From: Agelas oroides
Taxonomy: Eukaryota > Porifera > Demospongiae > Agelasida > Agelasidae
Assembly: GCA_949130485.1 (NCBI GenBank)
Contig: OX422205.1
Coordinates: 6,696,863-6,760,862, forward strand
Length of the DNA: 64,000 bases
Direction of reading: 5' to 3'
The notes under the pieces are model-generated. The model was not told where the DNA came from, did not search any database, and was given only the letters and a program-made list of their open reading frames with translations. Of the stretch, positions 1-10,344 are shown piece after piece; position 1 is the stretch's first letter; each line of letters begins with the position of its first letter. A program made the translations under genes and the position numbers.

Positions 1-797
1 GGTATCCTAGTAATCCTACCGATCTTTGGAAATGGTCATCCAAAACCCAGGATTCTCGCTAGGGCTTTAGCAGATGGTTGCACATTTTGTTAATTGCAGC
101 ACCATTTGGATGCTTGTGGTAAATTTAGGTAAGAGCACCACTTCCTAAACCCTGCCCATAGCAGTTACTATCCTGGCTTCCCACTTAACATTTCAATAGT
201 GGTGTGTAGAGAGGGCGTTTCACACCTGCCTAGCTATTGTACTATGCACCATCTGGAAGTAGATTTCTAGCGAGAACCCTGCCAAAACCTATCAGTATTT
301 GCTGCCAGTGTGTGTACAGCAAATTTCTGCACCTTTGCAACGTAGGGCACAACTCTACTAAACCACAATTAGGTAAAGTTACTGCATAGAGTATGGCTTC
401 ACTATTAGAAGCCAGGTAAAAAACACTTAGCTGTGGTTTAGCAAGTGTGGTGCACTTGTTGCAGAGGTGCTGAAATTTGCTGTATCACTTCACATGACAA
501 CGGAAGGAATTGCACCTTACAGCCACTCTAGCAATAGTCTCAAATCCCCCCCAATGAGTAAAGGGTTGACTACGGGTTTTCTTGGTTCTGCCGAGTCAGC
601 AGCATCATTTTAAACAAGCAAATGAAATGAGGCTGTTACTAGGGCACAGTCAGCTATGCATCATATTCATGAGCATGAGAAGTATGGTCACTATGGTAAC
701 AAAACCCTGCTGTCCAGTTCATCTGTACGTGCTCCACCCCAAGTGGGAGAAATGAATGTGTGTGTGTGTGTGTGTGTGTGTGTGGAGGGATGCTCAC
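1..797 (-). other. part of intron 9 of the homogentisate dioxygenase gene
   Basis: The exon ending at 798 has a clear GTGAGC donor on the - strand. The next expected exon (continuing after the active-site FDHA motif) is not found between 1 and 797, so this stretch is read as intron that runs off the left edge. It contains a foldback element (316-483) and a TG microsatellite (about 757-783). A segment near 150-225 resembles 5030-5095, so it carries a dispersed repeat. Confidence 0.7.
316..483. mobile_element. short foldback/MITE-like inverted repeat
   Basis: The arm at 316-370 (CAGCAAATTTCTGCACC and on) is the imperfect reverse complement of 431-483 (ending GGTGCTGAAATTTGCTG). About 60 bp separates them. 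No open frame is inside. It lies in an intron of the dioxygenase gene. The superfamily is unknown. Confidence 0.6.
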
Positions 798-1090
798 CGC
801 ATGGTCAAAGGCGACAGCGTTGATGACCATGAACTTGCTGAGGTCATACTTATAGGGATAGTAATTCCCGTGCCAGGCCACCACATCAAATGGGGAGTGG
901 CCCTACAGAAAGAGACAGACTGGCGATCAAGCTCTATTCACTAACTAGGTAGAAGTACATACCTGCTTAGCAGTGAAGAGGGCTCCCTGAAACTTGTTCA
1001 CAACCGTGTACCCGTGGTTGGCCACCTCTCTGTCTTCAAACCATGCCACTGGGCAGAGGAAATCCCTCGGATTAGCAAGGCCATTTGCTC

Positions 1091-1130
<40 letters not shown>

Positions 1131-1143
1131 TGTGTGTGTGTGT

Positions 1144-1216
<73 letters not shown>

Positions 1217-3626
1217 GTGGACCGGACCCTGGGCAAAAAGCCTCTTCTATAGTTGAATACAAGTGTGTTGTTTTTATTTGTAGGGAGTAGGAAAACCTGC
1301 TCTACGAGCTACAGGAATAGCAGGACTGTGGACTCCCCATGATGCTGTAGGGTCACAAGGAGGTGCACAGGCATGCAACCTTCTACTGCCTATTGCCCTC
1401 CCAGACCACAGAACTGTCCTTATCACAACACTCCCTCACCAATGGGTCCCAGGTTGGGCAGCTGGAAGTGGCCATTAAACACCTCCAGAATGTACCCACG
1501 TGAGGGGCCAGACACATTCACCATAAACCTCATACCTTGCTACAGAGGAAGACAGATAAGACCATTCTCCCATTTCACACAATGGAAAAAATTAGAAGTG
1601 AGGCGAAGACCTGGACTACGAGCACACATACCTGGAGAATGACAATTTCATTTGGTCTCACGTGAAGCTGTCCAAACTCAGAGAGAATGTGTAGGCTTCC
1701 CTCCTGGGGCACTGCAGGAGACAGTTGAACCAGACTGTTTGTCTGCGGCGAGTGTGTGGCTGTCAGTCAACTCACCGATCAGAAAGTCTCCATCAGAATT
1801 GTAGAAACACTTGTCCCCCATGGAGGTGTTGCATGTGTAGATGTGCACAGCAACACCATCGCGTGTCTTTGGGTTGCCTGCACCACACACAGTTGCCAGA
1901 CCCTGCGGAGAACAGTGAAGGTTGACACAGCACCTGTCAAAGCTATCAACTACAGTGTCGATACACAAGGTTAGCCATGTTGAGAGGGACAAGTGAATGA
2001 TTCAGAAACAGGCACAGAACGTGTTTACCTCCACAAAGTCAGTCTTCTTGTCTGGAAGGACAAAAGGGCTCCAACGAAGCTGTGCAACACAAGTGAATTG
2101 GCTGTGAACTAGTGGTAAACTTAGCCTCACAAACCACACCCTTTGCGGAGGAAGAAAGGGTCTGGTCATGCTGCAACCATCTAGGTGTCACCAGGGCAGA
2201 AACTTGCAGTGACCAATGAGATCCGCGCTCTTCACAGATTGCATCTGTTGTCATGGAGCAGCAATTACGTCATGTTGATGTCAGCGTCTTATTCCCTATA
2301 ACAGCATGGCTCGATAATGTGACAATTTGTCAGCTGTAGTGCAACCAGAGCCTTCCTCCCTGTGAATGGTGTGGCTTGTGAGACTAGTACAGCCTTCCTC
2401 CCTGTGAATGGTGTGGCTTGTGAGACTAGTAAAGCCTTCCTCCCTGCGAATGGTGTGGCTTGTGAGACTAGTATAGCCTAACCCTAGTATAGCCTTCCTC
2501 CCTGTGAACGGTATGGCTTGTGAGACTAGTATAGCCTAACCCTAGTATAGCCTTCCTCCCTGTGAATGGTGTGGCTTGTGAGACTAGTATAGCCTTCCTC
2601 CCTGTGAATGGTGTGGCTTGTGAGACTAGTAGAGCCTTCCTCCCTGTGAATGGTGTGGCTTGTGAGACTAGTATAGCCTTCCTCCCTGTGAATGGTGTGG
2701 CTTGTGAGACTAGTATAGCCTAACCCTAGTATAGCCTTCCTCCCTGTGAATGGTGTGGCTTGTGAGACTAGTATAGCCTTCCTCCCTGTGAATGGTGTGG
2801 CTTGTGAGACTAGTAGAGCCTTCCTCCCTGTGAATGGTGTGGCTTGTGAGACTAGTAGAGCCTTCCTCCCTGTGAATGGTGTGGCTTGTGAGACTAGTAT
2901 AGTCTTCCTCCCTGCGAATTGTGTGGCTTGTGAGACTAGTATAGTCTTCCTCCCTGTGAATGGTGTAGCTTGTGAGACTAGTACAGCCTTCCTCCCTGTG
3001 AATGGTGTGGCTTGTGAGACTAGTAAAGCCTTCCTCCCTGCGAATGGTGTGGCTTGTGAGACTAGTATAGTCTTCCTCCCTGTGAATGGTGTGGCTTGTG
3101 AGACTAGTAAAGCCTTCCTCCCTGCGAATGGTGTGGCTTGTGTGACTAGGCTAAACTAGTGCAAACCTGGTTAGGGTTGGGTGGCCACTTGCTAAAGTTA
3201 TTGGTGAGATTAGTCTGCTGAGGAAGAGGCTGGAAGGGTAGATGCTTCACGGATGGTTGAATGCGATAGAGCCAACTGCAGGGAGAGGAGGGAGGGGAGT
3301 CACCATAAGCGGGACAGGCAGTGGAGGCAACCCACCTTCTCCTATTTGTCTCTCTAGGGGCGGTGAAGGCAGAACCTGAGAGCTGCTCGCAGACCAGACC
3401 ATAGGGACACACCTGGGGATTGTTCTGAGAAGAAGGTCGGCCTTACAAGGTACTTTCCTTCCCCAACTATTTCTCGCAAGCAGAGGGCGAAAAAATAGTC
3501 GGGGAACGAGACCAGAATAGATGATTTGCTACCCCACCCTACCTGCCCCTTTGGCAAAGCATCAGGCAATGCCTCAGATGAAATTTCGCTGCCAAACCCT
3601 GGATGATACTGAAACTGCGTCTGCAT
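798..3626 (-). CDS. HGD: homogentisate 1,2-dioxygenase, N-terminal 291 residues (exons 1-9, gene continues off left edge)
   Basis: This enzyme opens the ring of homogentisate to maleylacetoacetate in cytosolic tyrosine and phenylalanine breakdown, using non-haem Fe(II). Nine exons are visible on the - strand: 3626-3543, 3424-3336, 3275-3167, 2079-2029, 1902-1776, 1711-1632, 1539-1440, 1090-963 and 902-798. All have GT/AG borders, and the phases join without a break. Diagnostic stretches are PGFGSE near the start, [53 protein letters not shown] and [13 protein letters not shown]. The last exon ends FDHA, whose His (residue 290) aligns with the catalytic His292 of the human enzyme. The iron ligands fall in exons outside the window. 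I chose the ATG at 3626 because [12 protein letters not shown] aligns with the family N-terminus. Human length is 445 residues, so about 65% is present and it looks intact. Confidence 0.95.
1094..1214. repeat. TG microsatellite in HGD intron 7
   Basis: About 120 bp of nearly pure (TG)n, with occasional TA or GA interruptions, lies immediately beside the exon 8 acceptor. A shorter (TG)n lies at about 757-783 in intron 9. His/Thr- and Cys/Val-rich open frames here are repeat artefacts. Confidence 0.95.
2346..3150. repeat. 42-bp minisatellite filling HGD intron 3
   Basis: About 18 copies of a 42-bp unit containing GAATGGTGTGGCTTGTGAGA and CTTCCTCCCTG. At least three copies (around 2475, 2535 and 2725) carry an 18-bp insertion that includes CCTAACCCTAG, which resembles telomere sequence. 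Because 42 is divisible by 3 the array stays open in one + frame (2746-3159), but it sits inside an intron of the opposite-strand gene. Confidence 0.95.
3459..3506. mobile_element. 48-bp palindromic element in HGD intron 1
   Basis: The arm 3459-3477 (TTCCCCAACTATTTCTCGC) pairs with 3487-3506 around a 9-bp loop. The right side continues GGGGAACGAGACC, i.e. GGTCTCGTTCCCC on the other strand. This resembles the ends of the short palindrome family seen at 6285, 19374 and 27645. Confidence 0.55.
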
Positions 3627-3736
3627 CTCGACCCGTGATGGCAAGGGGGCGTAGCCTACACATGATATGTAGGCGCGGTCTGGATGGGGTTACGCCCAAC
3701 CATGGAACGTAATACGGAAGCCGAGAAGCCAGAAGG

Positions 3737-3850
3737 GCCATTCTATTCTGCCGTCCTGCCATTCTGCCGTCCTGCCATTCTGCCGTCCTGCCATTCTGTT
3801 AAGCTGCCATTCTGCCGTCCTGCCATTCTGTTAAGCTGCCATTCTGCCAG
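3737..3850. repeat. short tandem repeat upstream of HGD
   Basis: Repeated GCCATTCTGCCGTCCT and GCCATTCTGTTAAGCT blocks, about seven in total, lie just upstream of the dioxygenase start. From 3851 to about 4530 I see no supported feature. Confidence 0.85.
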
Positions 3851-4531
3851 TCTTATCGTAGTTCTTATTGCATTTTGTAGTAAGTTACTATGCACCTAAA
3901 TTGACCTAATAATCAATGTACTGTTATGCCCCCTACCGGCACGGGCGGTGTGGATTCAAATGTCAATGGCTGGCCTACCCTAGAATCAAATTCCTTGCTG
4001 GGGGTTACTAGAGATTTGACACACGCAAATTGTAACTGTGCAGTCTACAGAGACGTGTGTTCAAGACGTTTTTAGAGGTAATCAAACACCCGACTCTCTT
4101 CTTTCAGTCAATGCCCCTATAAATTATGTCTGCCATCTGCCCATAAGGGGGTTGGTGGGACGAATAAGCACTAACAAATACAACCTCACTAAATGGTTTG
4201 TGCAGACGTATTAACAATCATAAGCTGGCTTTTAGGCCAAAATACCGAAGCTGAACAAAATAACACAGGTTAGGATGGCATATGAGCATAAGTACAGATG
4301 GACTTTTCAGTATTAGTGAAGGACTTCATACCTAGTGTGTAATGGCGTTCTTCTATGTTATAGTGTAGACAACCTGACTTCAGTGACATTCCTAGGACTA
4401 CAGATGAGGCTTGCAATCTGGTAAACTGTTCAGTTGTCACTACACCATACTAGCACACTATATACTGTGGTATTCGAGTGTATGTTAGTGAGCAATTTAA
4501 CCCAATGCTGTAGCAATTTCTTCAAATATCC

Positions 4532-4627
4532 GCAGTATTATGCTTGTTCATTTCTTCCTACAAGCATCATCTATACCATCAGTATTATGCTTGTTCATTT
4601 CTTCCTACAAGCATCATCTATACCATC
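4532..4627. repeat. 48-bp exact tandem duplication
   Basis: The 48 bp at 4532-4579 (starting CAGTATTATGCTTGTTC) are repeated at 4580-4627, and the first bases of a third copy follow. Confidence 0.9.
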
Positions 4628-4639
4628 AGTATTCCCGGG

Positions 4640-4860
4640 AGGTAAAGTGCAACAACATAGGGTGTTGCTCTCTCTAACATGCAACTTTTGCTCCCCTCCC
4701 TCTCTGGCCCTGAGGCTATGGTGGGTCTATTTGGGAAGAGTCTGGAAAGTAGCGGGGATTTCTCGATGAGGTGCCAGTGTTTAACAAGCAATCTTCTGAG
4801 GCGGTGTGTTGGTAAATGTGGTGAGTACATAGTTGTGAAAGTTAGGCGTTCACCTGCATT
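4640..4860 (-). pseudogene. possible Penelope-like retroelement fragment
   Basis: The - strand reads RLTFTTMYSPHLP, LRRLLVKHWHLI, LLSRLFPNRPTIA and ERATP. This order resembles the region after the reverse-transcriptase core in Penelope-like and related elements (vvtYxPxL, ilrkhW, iFPxxP). No RT catalytic YADD motif or GIY-YIG endonuclease is visible, so it is at best a short decayed fragment. The assignment rests on motif memory only. Confidence 0.35.
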
Positions 4861-5130
4861 GTGGGGTTTGTTTGCTAGCGTTTTTAGACCCCCCCCCCCT
4901 CCTGCACTTCTGAGTAGACTCATTGACCAGCTTCAGGTATATATGATGTTGTGTGCACATAACTCGTCCTGCCTGCAGTGTGCCGTGCCATTCAGATGCA
5001 CTGGTTTTGCTACAATTTGTACCTCTTCAAATCCCACCCACAACAGTTGCTGACCTGGCTTGCTTCACTTAGCACTTCAATAGTTGGGTAGAGATGAATT
5101 TCAGTATCTCCATTTCTCTACATAATAAAC

Positions 5131-5131
5131 A

Positions 5132-5169
<38 letters not shown>
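5131..5169. repeat. CA microsatellite at a splice acceptor
   Basis: (CA)n ends in ACAG at 5167-5170 and so forms the acceptor of the following exon. The same arrangement, a CA tract serving as the acceptor, recurs at about 7944-7951 and 21859-21869. Confidence 0.9.
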
Positions 5170-5170
<1 letters not shown>

Positions 5171-5171
<1 letters not shown>

Positions 5172-5761
5172 ACATGAGTGACGAAACATTTGCAAAGCGT
5201 CATGAAAAATGTGAGACAGGAGAAAAGAAACGGTTCCTGAACTTCATCTCTGGTGGCCAGCGGAAACATAGCCGACCGCAATCCCTAGCTTCTACCCCGG
5301 ATGGAAGCGTTCTGATGAACAGTCCGAAACCTTTCACCAGCAAAGGCAAACAGCAACGCAAGACTCTTGTTTCCCCAACACTTGCAATGGAGATGGAGCC
5401 ATCTGTCCCCGAGGTCCTCCCCTGGTGCCCCCAGGTGTTCCCACTGGGAGAAAAAGACCTAGATGCCTTACAGAACCCTGTCCCGCCTCCTCCTCCACTC
5501 AGAATTACTCCCGTCCACCTCTCCTCTTCTTTCTCCTTCCCTGACATGACCACACTCAAATCGCATACTCCACTCAGTTCCTCCTCAACACTTGCCACGC
5601 CTCTCTCTACGCCACCTTCCACACCCAGCGATGAACTACCTAGTCCCTCAGAATGGGTTGTGACTCACAACACACACACTGTTACCAAGTGTACAAGCAG
5701 TTCTCAGGGTCCTGCTCCGCACCCGAACTATATTATACTCAAGCTTAGCAAGAAATGCTAG
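5171..5761 (+). CDS. terminal exon of a PEHE-domain (KANSL1/MSL1-like) protein
   Basis: The exon opens after ACAG at 5170 and ends at TAG 5759-5761, giving 196 residues. Its start reads SDETFAKRHEKCE followed by EKKRF. This matches the end of the PEHE domain of KANSL1 and MSL1, the segment that in those proteins contacts the MOF/KAT8 acetyltransferase. The rest is a Ser/Pro/Thr-rich tail (STPDG, PVPPPPPL, STPPSTPSDELPSPS), as in the low-complexity C-termini of the NSL subunit. No upstream exons were found. Only about 1.5 kb separates this exon from the divergent HGD start, far too little for a full-length KANSL1 unless the gene encloses HGD or is truncated. The ATG at 5174 is probably internal. 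The PEHE call is from motif memory. Confidence 0.6.
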
Positions 5762-6202
5762 CCACCCTTCTCTTCATTGTAACAGTTTTGTTTCCAGATG
5801 CATTCAGCTTTTCTATCTCTGTACTCATGACTGTATGGAACATGCTATGCTCAAGTTATGTCTTGATTGTCCTAGTGTTCATATTAAACCATCAACTCTT
5901 CCCAACTGTAATGACAGGCAGGCCAGTAATTATGACAGGAGGTGGCTTCAGTCGATAGTTACCATATCACTCAACATGCAACTAAATATTATGCACAATA
6001 TTTGAAAGTTCTGAAGTTGGATTGAATTAAGGACGATCTTTATAATTTTTTTGTTATATTCTAGGTATGAGTGTGCTATGGTGTCATTCATCCAAGCACA
6101 ACCTGATGACAGATATACTATACATCTTGATACAATATGTACAGAATGTGATAACACACTATGCACCCCACTCGAACACACGCACGCATTCCAAAAGCAT
6201 AG

Positions 6203-6208
6203 AATAAA
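6203..6208 (+). terminator. AATAAA polyadenylation signal
   Basis: A canonical AATAAA lies about 440 bp after the stop of the PEHE exon, on the same strand. The 3'UTR interval 5762-6202 shows no other feature. Confidence 0.4.
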
Positions 6209-6284
6209 TGTTGGCTGTGATGAATAAGGCAGAAGGGCCATCCATGTGATAGTTGCAAAACTCCTTCAGAAACTTACATGACTG

Positions 6285-6333
6285 TAGTCTCGTCCCCAGA
6301 CCCTCCATACAAGTTGGTCTGGGCACGAGACTA
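6285..6333. mobile_element. 49-bp palindromic element (TAGTCTCG family)
   Basis: The arm TAGTCTCGTCCCCAGACC pairs with GGTCTGGGCACGAGACTA around a 13-base loop, with one mismatch. The ends TAGTCTCG/CGAGACTA are shared with elements at 19374 and 27645. No target duplication is evident. Confidence 0.75.
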
Positions 6334-6393
6334 GCGCAGGATGTGGAAAGAGGACTGGGAATGAGACTACAAGCCGGAACGTCCTTCAAGCTG

Positions 6394-6426
6394 ATTGGTT
6401 GATTTAAAGCTAATCTGATTGGTTGG
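6394..6426 (+). promoter_or_regulatory. clustered inverted CCAAT boxes
   Basis: ATTGG occurs at 6394-6398 and 6418-6422, followed by TTGGTTGG. This is about 150-180 bp upstream of the predicted ATG at 6575, a typical promoter distance for NF-Y-type sites. No TATA box is obvious. Confidence 0.35.
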
Positions 6427-6574
6427 TTGGTTTGAAACAGGCGGGAAACGGGGGGGTAAAGGTTTGGCATGCTCCTTGTTCTTTCTTTTCAGGTTTATTC
6501 CGGTGTTCAGTCATATCTCATTGCGACCTTCTACGACTTTCCCCTTCTCTTCGGTGAATCATTTCAGAGTGGAG

Positions 6575-8696
6575 ATGGCATCAAGGCGTACTCAGCCCCC
6601 ACGTCAGTGCCGCCAGCAGCGTCGGCAGCAGCCGCAGCGACCCCCCTGCGCCGTAAGTTTGCTACGCTAGCCGAAATTATTTGAATTTCCCGCGGTGTTG
6701 CTAGTGTGTATGCCAAGAGTGGGAGGGGTGGGCTGCCTGTTGGAAGAGAGGGGGACATTTTCTAGAGATTTTGATGCAAAAATACTTTGCTATTTTCACA
6801 ATCTGTACAAAAATATAATTATGTAGTCTTTTTGCATCAAAATTGTGTGCTTAAATTTCCCACGGTTTTGCTACAAGGGTTGTGTGTACATATATGCATG
6901 TGTGGGGAGGGCAGGCTGAGAGGCAAGCTGGGGAGGGAAGAGCCTGGGGGGTATAGGTCGGTGGTGCACGGAGAAAGAGAGAGGGGACACACTCCTGTAA
7001 TAACCACAATCTGTACAGTCTTGTCACTGTCTTGTACCATTGCTTCATTTGTGCAGATGACAGTCAAAGAGATGGAGAACCACCTGCTCAAATACGCTAA
7101 TGAGGCAGGTGATCTTTGGTGCCAGCTAGAAGGCTGTACTGGCACTCACACCCCCTATCGTGTGAATATCTGGGGACTGAGAAAGACGGCAGAGAACAGG
7201 GATGAGGGTCGGCTGATGGCCAAGCAGCAGGTCGCAAACATCCTCCGCCACCTGCAAAAGGTGCACAACATCCCCAAGGACGAGGTGGTGGAGGATGTTC
7301 TTCCCTGGGGCACCCCCCCTTTCCCAGGTAGGAAAAACTTACATTTGATTTCCCTAACTCCTAACATAACCTAATATATGAAAAGCCAAAGACTAGATTA
7401 GTGTGCTCCTTGAACAGATCCACATGGGACCATCTTTGACTCATGTACCAGTTTATGTGGGGAAGCGAGGTCAAAGCAAGTAGTGATAGACAATCTGTCC
7501 ATGCACCCGCCTTAGCCTGTATATAGATTGTTCACTGACATCAACTCTTGTCTTCTTCCTTCCATGCAGAATTGCTAGAGCTGGGAAGCTTGACAGGGGG
7601 TGAGGCTGCCCTCAAAGTGGAGGTGGCCAACCTGCGGGAGAGGGTGGCCTACCTTGAGAGGGATGTGGAGGGCCTGGAAGCTATCATCAAAAACCTTGCT
7701 GACCGGGAGGAAAGGAGTGCCACCCAGATGTACAAGATCTATTATGATGCCCGGCATAACAGGCCCTTCCATCCCTCTCACGATGAGGATGAGTTTGTGA
7801 GTATCTTTGTTGTATGTTGTTGTGTAGTTGTACGTATAGCAGTATACTAGTTGACAAGAAGATGAGTATTGTTGGTGTGGAGGAGGGGGAGGTTGAATTG
7901 TAACATATATACATGTATGATTTACTTTCTTGTACACACCTGCACACACAGCTTGCCATCACTGATATCAGGCGGACGCTCAAGAAGCGGGAAGACAGGG
8001 TCTGGGCAGTCGCGGAGGGAGAAGAGCCACCAGAGTGGTCAGATGGTGATGACGAAGAGGGGGAAGAGGAGGAAGAAGTAAGTCAGCTTTATTAATTCAT
8101 TGCATGTATACATTCTGAGCTAGAAAGTTAGACAAAGGTGAAAGTGTACAGAGGAACTAGCTAGCATAGAAAGTTAGACTGTTACCAACTTGAGTTCAGA
8201 AAATAACTTTATTTCCACTTTGCCTCCTCTCCAGCCTCTCCCCCCATCCCCAGCTCCACTGTTACCATCGCCAGCTCCACTGTCACCATCCCCAGCTCCA
8301 CTGTCCCCATCCCCAGCTCCACTGTCCCCATCCCCAGCTCCACAGTCCCCATCCCCATCAGAAATCACCACCTATAGTTTGAAGTCCATGGAGCTCACGC
8401 TGGTACACCAACCTCCACAGCTGATACTCTCTCCTCTCCCCCCATCCCCAGCTCCACTGTCACCATCCCCATCAGAGGTCACCAGCTATAGTTTGAAGTC
8501 AATGCAACTTACACCACCTCTCCACACAACCATCAGTGTGAGGAAAAGGGCAATGGAGACAGAGGAGGAGCTGGAGTTCGATCCTGTTATTACAAGCACC
8601 CCCAATGTAAGTAGCTACACTGTACCAGATATGTTGGTAGTGTACATTACAACATGAAAGAAGCCTTCATAGAGAGAGTGTGTGTGTGTGTGTGTG

Positions 8697-8730
<34 letters not shown>

Positions 8731-9152
8731 GACCGTACCAACAAGAAATATGTTAGGTATTACAGCTTTTCAAAAAAATTTTTTTTTTCTCCTCCAGAAC
8801 CCCAGGGATGAAGGGAGCCCACCACTGAGGAAGAGGCCAAAGGTGACTCCGGAGGACAACATCTCAGTCCTCCTGTCAAGTGATAACGAGGAGGAGAACT
8901 TGCAATTGGTAAGTTCACAAGCCATGTACCTGTAGCTCTACATTACATCTAGCTGGCCATAACTAGTGTAGTCACATGCAAAGCTTCAGCTAAGTTACCA
9001 TGGTATTGTAACCATCTTAAGGATTCCAGCCTTAATTTCCTAGCCTGGTCTAAATCTAGATCTATACATGATATTTTGCTATCACTTGACTATACCTCAG
9101 CTCTTTGCACATATGAACACTGTTACTTGCCCTCTTCCCCATCTCCACACGC

Positions 9153-9203
<51 letters not shown>

Positions 9204-9375
9204 CATGCACACATATTAGCGGATGGCCAAATCACCGCCCATGTCCCCAAGATCACGTCTATGGACACCAGCTCCCCCCCGCCCTCCTCCTAAAAAGTTC
9301 CCTAGATGGGCACCTAGGCACTATTGCTTTTGGTGCGATTCGGAGGATCACTCCGTGGACCTGCACTGGCAGTAA
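6575..9375 (+). CDS. unrecognised 446-residue protein: C2H2/BED-like finger, coiled coil, Pro/Ser repeats, CCHH knuckle
   Basis: Seven exons join in frame with GT/AG borders: 6575-6652, 7057-7327, 7570-7796, 7952-8077, 8235-8606, 8798-8908 and 9220-9375 (TAA). Residues 1-26 are Arg/Gln-rich. Cys48-X4-Cys53 and His91-X4-His96 (WCQLEGC, LRHLQKVH) form a possible C2H2/BED-like finger. Residues about 120-170 form a coiled coil (VANLRERVAYLERDVEGLE). Residues 193-234 end in an acidic run. Residues 235-358 hold PSPAPL repeats and two copies of a SEVTSYSLKSMQLT-like motif. RKRPK near 370 could be a nuclear signal. The C-terminus has Cys431-X2-Cys434-X4-His439-X4-His444, a zinc-knuckle variant ending in His instead of Cys. 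A nuclear DNA- or RNA-binding role is inference. I do not recognise the family. Exon 1 is the least certain part. Confidence 0.7.
8699..8728 (+). repeat. poly(G) run of 30
   Basis: A TG microsatellite leads into 30 consecutive G within the intron between exons 5 and 6 of the zinc-finger gene. It could form a G-quadruplex. Run length may be imprecise in the assembly. Confidence 0.9.
9154..9200. repeat. CA microsatellite before the last exon of the zinc-finger gene
   Basis: A (CA)n tract of about 45 bp lies just upstream of the ATTAG acceptor at 9219. Confidence 0.9.
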
Positions 9376-9599
9376 GGTAAGGCTGACTCTCTACTTTGTG
9401 TTAGCTTGGTGTGCACCTAGTGTAGAGTACATGTGTACATAGCTGGAGAGGATGGTACAAAGTGAATGCTCAGCCTGGATATGATTTGTGATGTAACCAC
9501 AGTCCAGATGTGTTTCCATCTGCATCATTTACAAAGCATCACTCTTCTTTCTATTCCAGGTGCAGGCCGGGCCAGGCTAGGGGGGATAGCAGGGCTGCC

Positions 9600-9895
9600 T
9601 TAACTCGTCCAACCCACACTGCGGGGCCACAGTTACAACAGTAGGTGATCTTCTGGGAGGTGGTAGCTTTGGTCTCCAGTGAGCTGCCTGGTGGGTGGAA
9701 TCATCGAAGGGGAAGGACTCTGTGAGCGAACACTTGAAGCTGTCATGTTGTCCGAGCCAAGCTGGAGAGCCACAGTAACAACCGTAGGTGACCTCCTGGG
9801 AGGTGGGGGCTTTGGTCTCTGGTGAGTTACCTGGTGGGTGGGTCCATTGAAGGGGAGGGGATTGTAAGCGAGCATTTGAAGCTGCCATGTCCTTC
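9600..9895. repeat. about 145-bp imperfect tandem duplication
   Basis: The segments at about 9610-9755 and 9765-9893 share blocks such as GAGGTGG...GCTTTGGTCTC, CCTGGTGGGTGG and TTGAAGCTG. This lies downstream of the zinc-finger gene stop. A possible acceptor (TTCTATTCCAG, ending 9560) precedes it, so it may belong to a spliced 3'UTR. Confidence 0.8.
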
Positions 9896-9904
9896 CTGGC
9901 CCAG

Positions 9905-10155
9905 GGTGATTGACGGTGATGTCGATTGCTCTGGGCACCTGGTTGACGGTGATGTCAACCAGGTTGGTTGACGGTGATGTCAACCACAGGTGGTTGACGG
10001 TGATGTCAACCAGGGCCTTAGGTGGTTGACGGTGATGTCAACCGGGGTCTTAGGGGTCTTAGGTGGTTGACGGTGATGTCAACTGGGGTCTTAGGTGGTT
10101 GATGGTGATGTCAACCAGGGTCTTATAGGTGGTTGACGGTGATGTCACCAGGGTT
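9905..10155. repeat. minisatellite with core GGTTGACGGTGATGTCAAC
   Basis: About eight copies of a 19-bp core that is itself nearly palindromic (GGTTGAC...GTCAACC), separated by variable 8-17 bp spacers (AGGGTCTTAGGT type). Confidence 0.9.
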
Positions 10156-10344
10156 TTGTAGGCTGGGCCAGGGTGTTGTGGGTTGGGAGCATATTTGTGT
10201 CTCTGAAGGAAGGGTGGGAGCCTCAGGGAATGTTGCAGGTGGGAGGGAGCCTTCTTGTGTGTATGTATATGTTTATGTATGTATGTGTGGTGTGTGTGTG
10301 TGTGTGACATTGTGTCAGGTTGTGTGTGTACATGTGTGTGTGTG

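Noticed and set aside
2746-3159. 137-codon repeat protein with NGVACETS units
   Set aside because: It lies in an intron of the opposite-strand HGD gene, and the 42-bp unit keeps one frame open by arithmetic.
3167-3182. GGTTAGGGTTGGG as an interstitial telomere repeat
   Set aside because: It is the coding end of HGD exon 3 (PNPNQ on the - strand), so the resemblance is coincidental.
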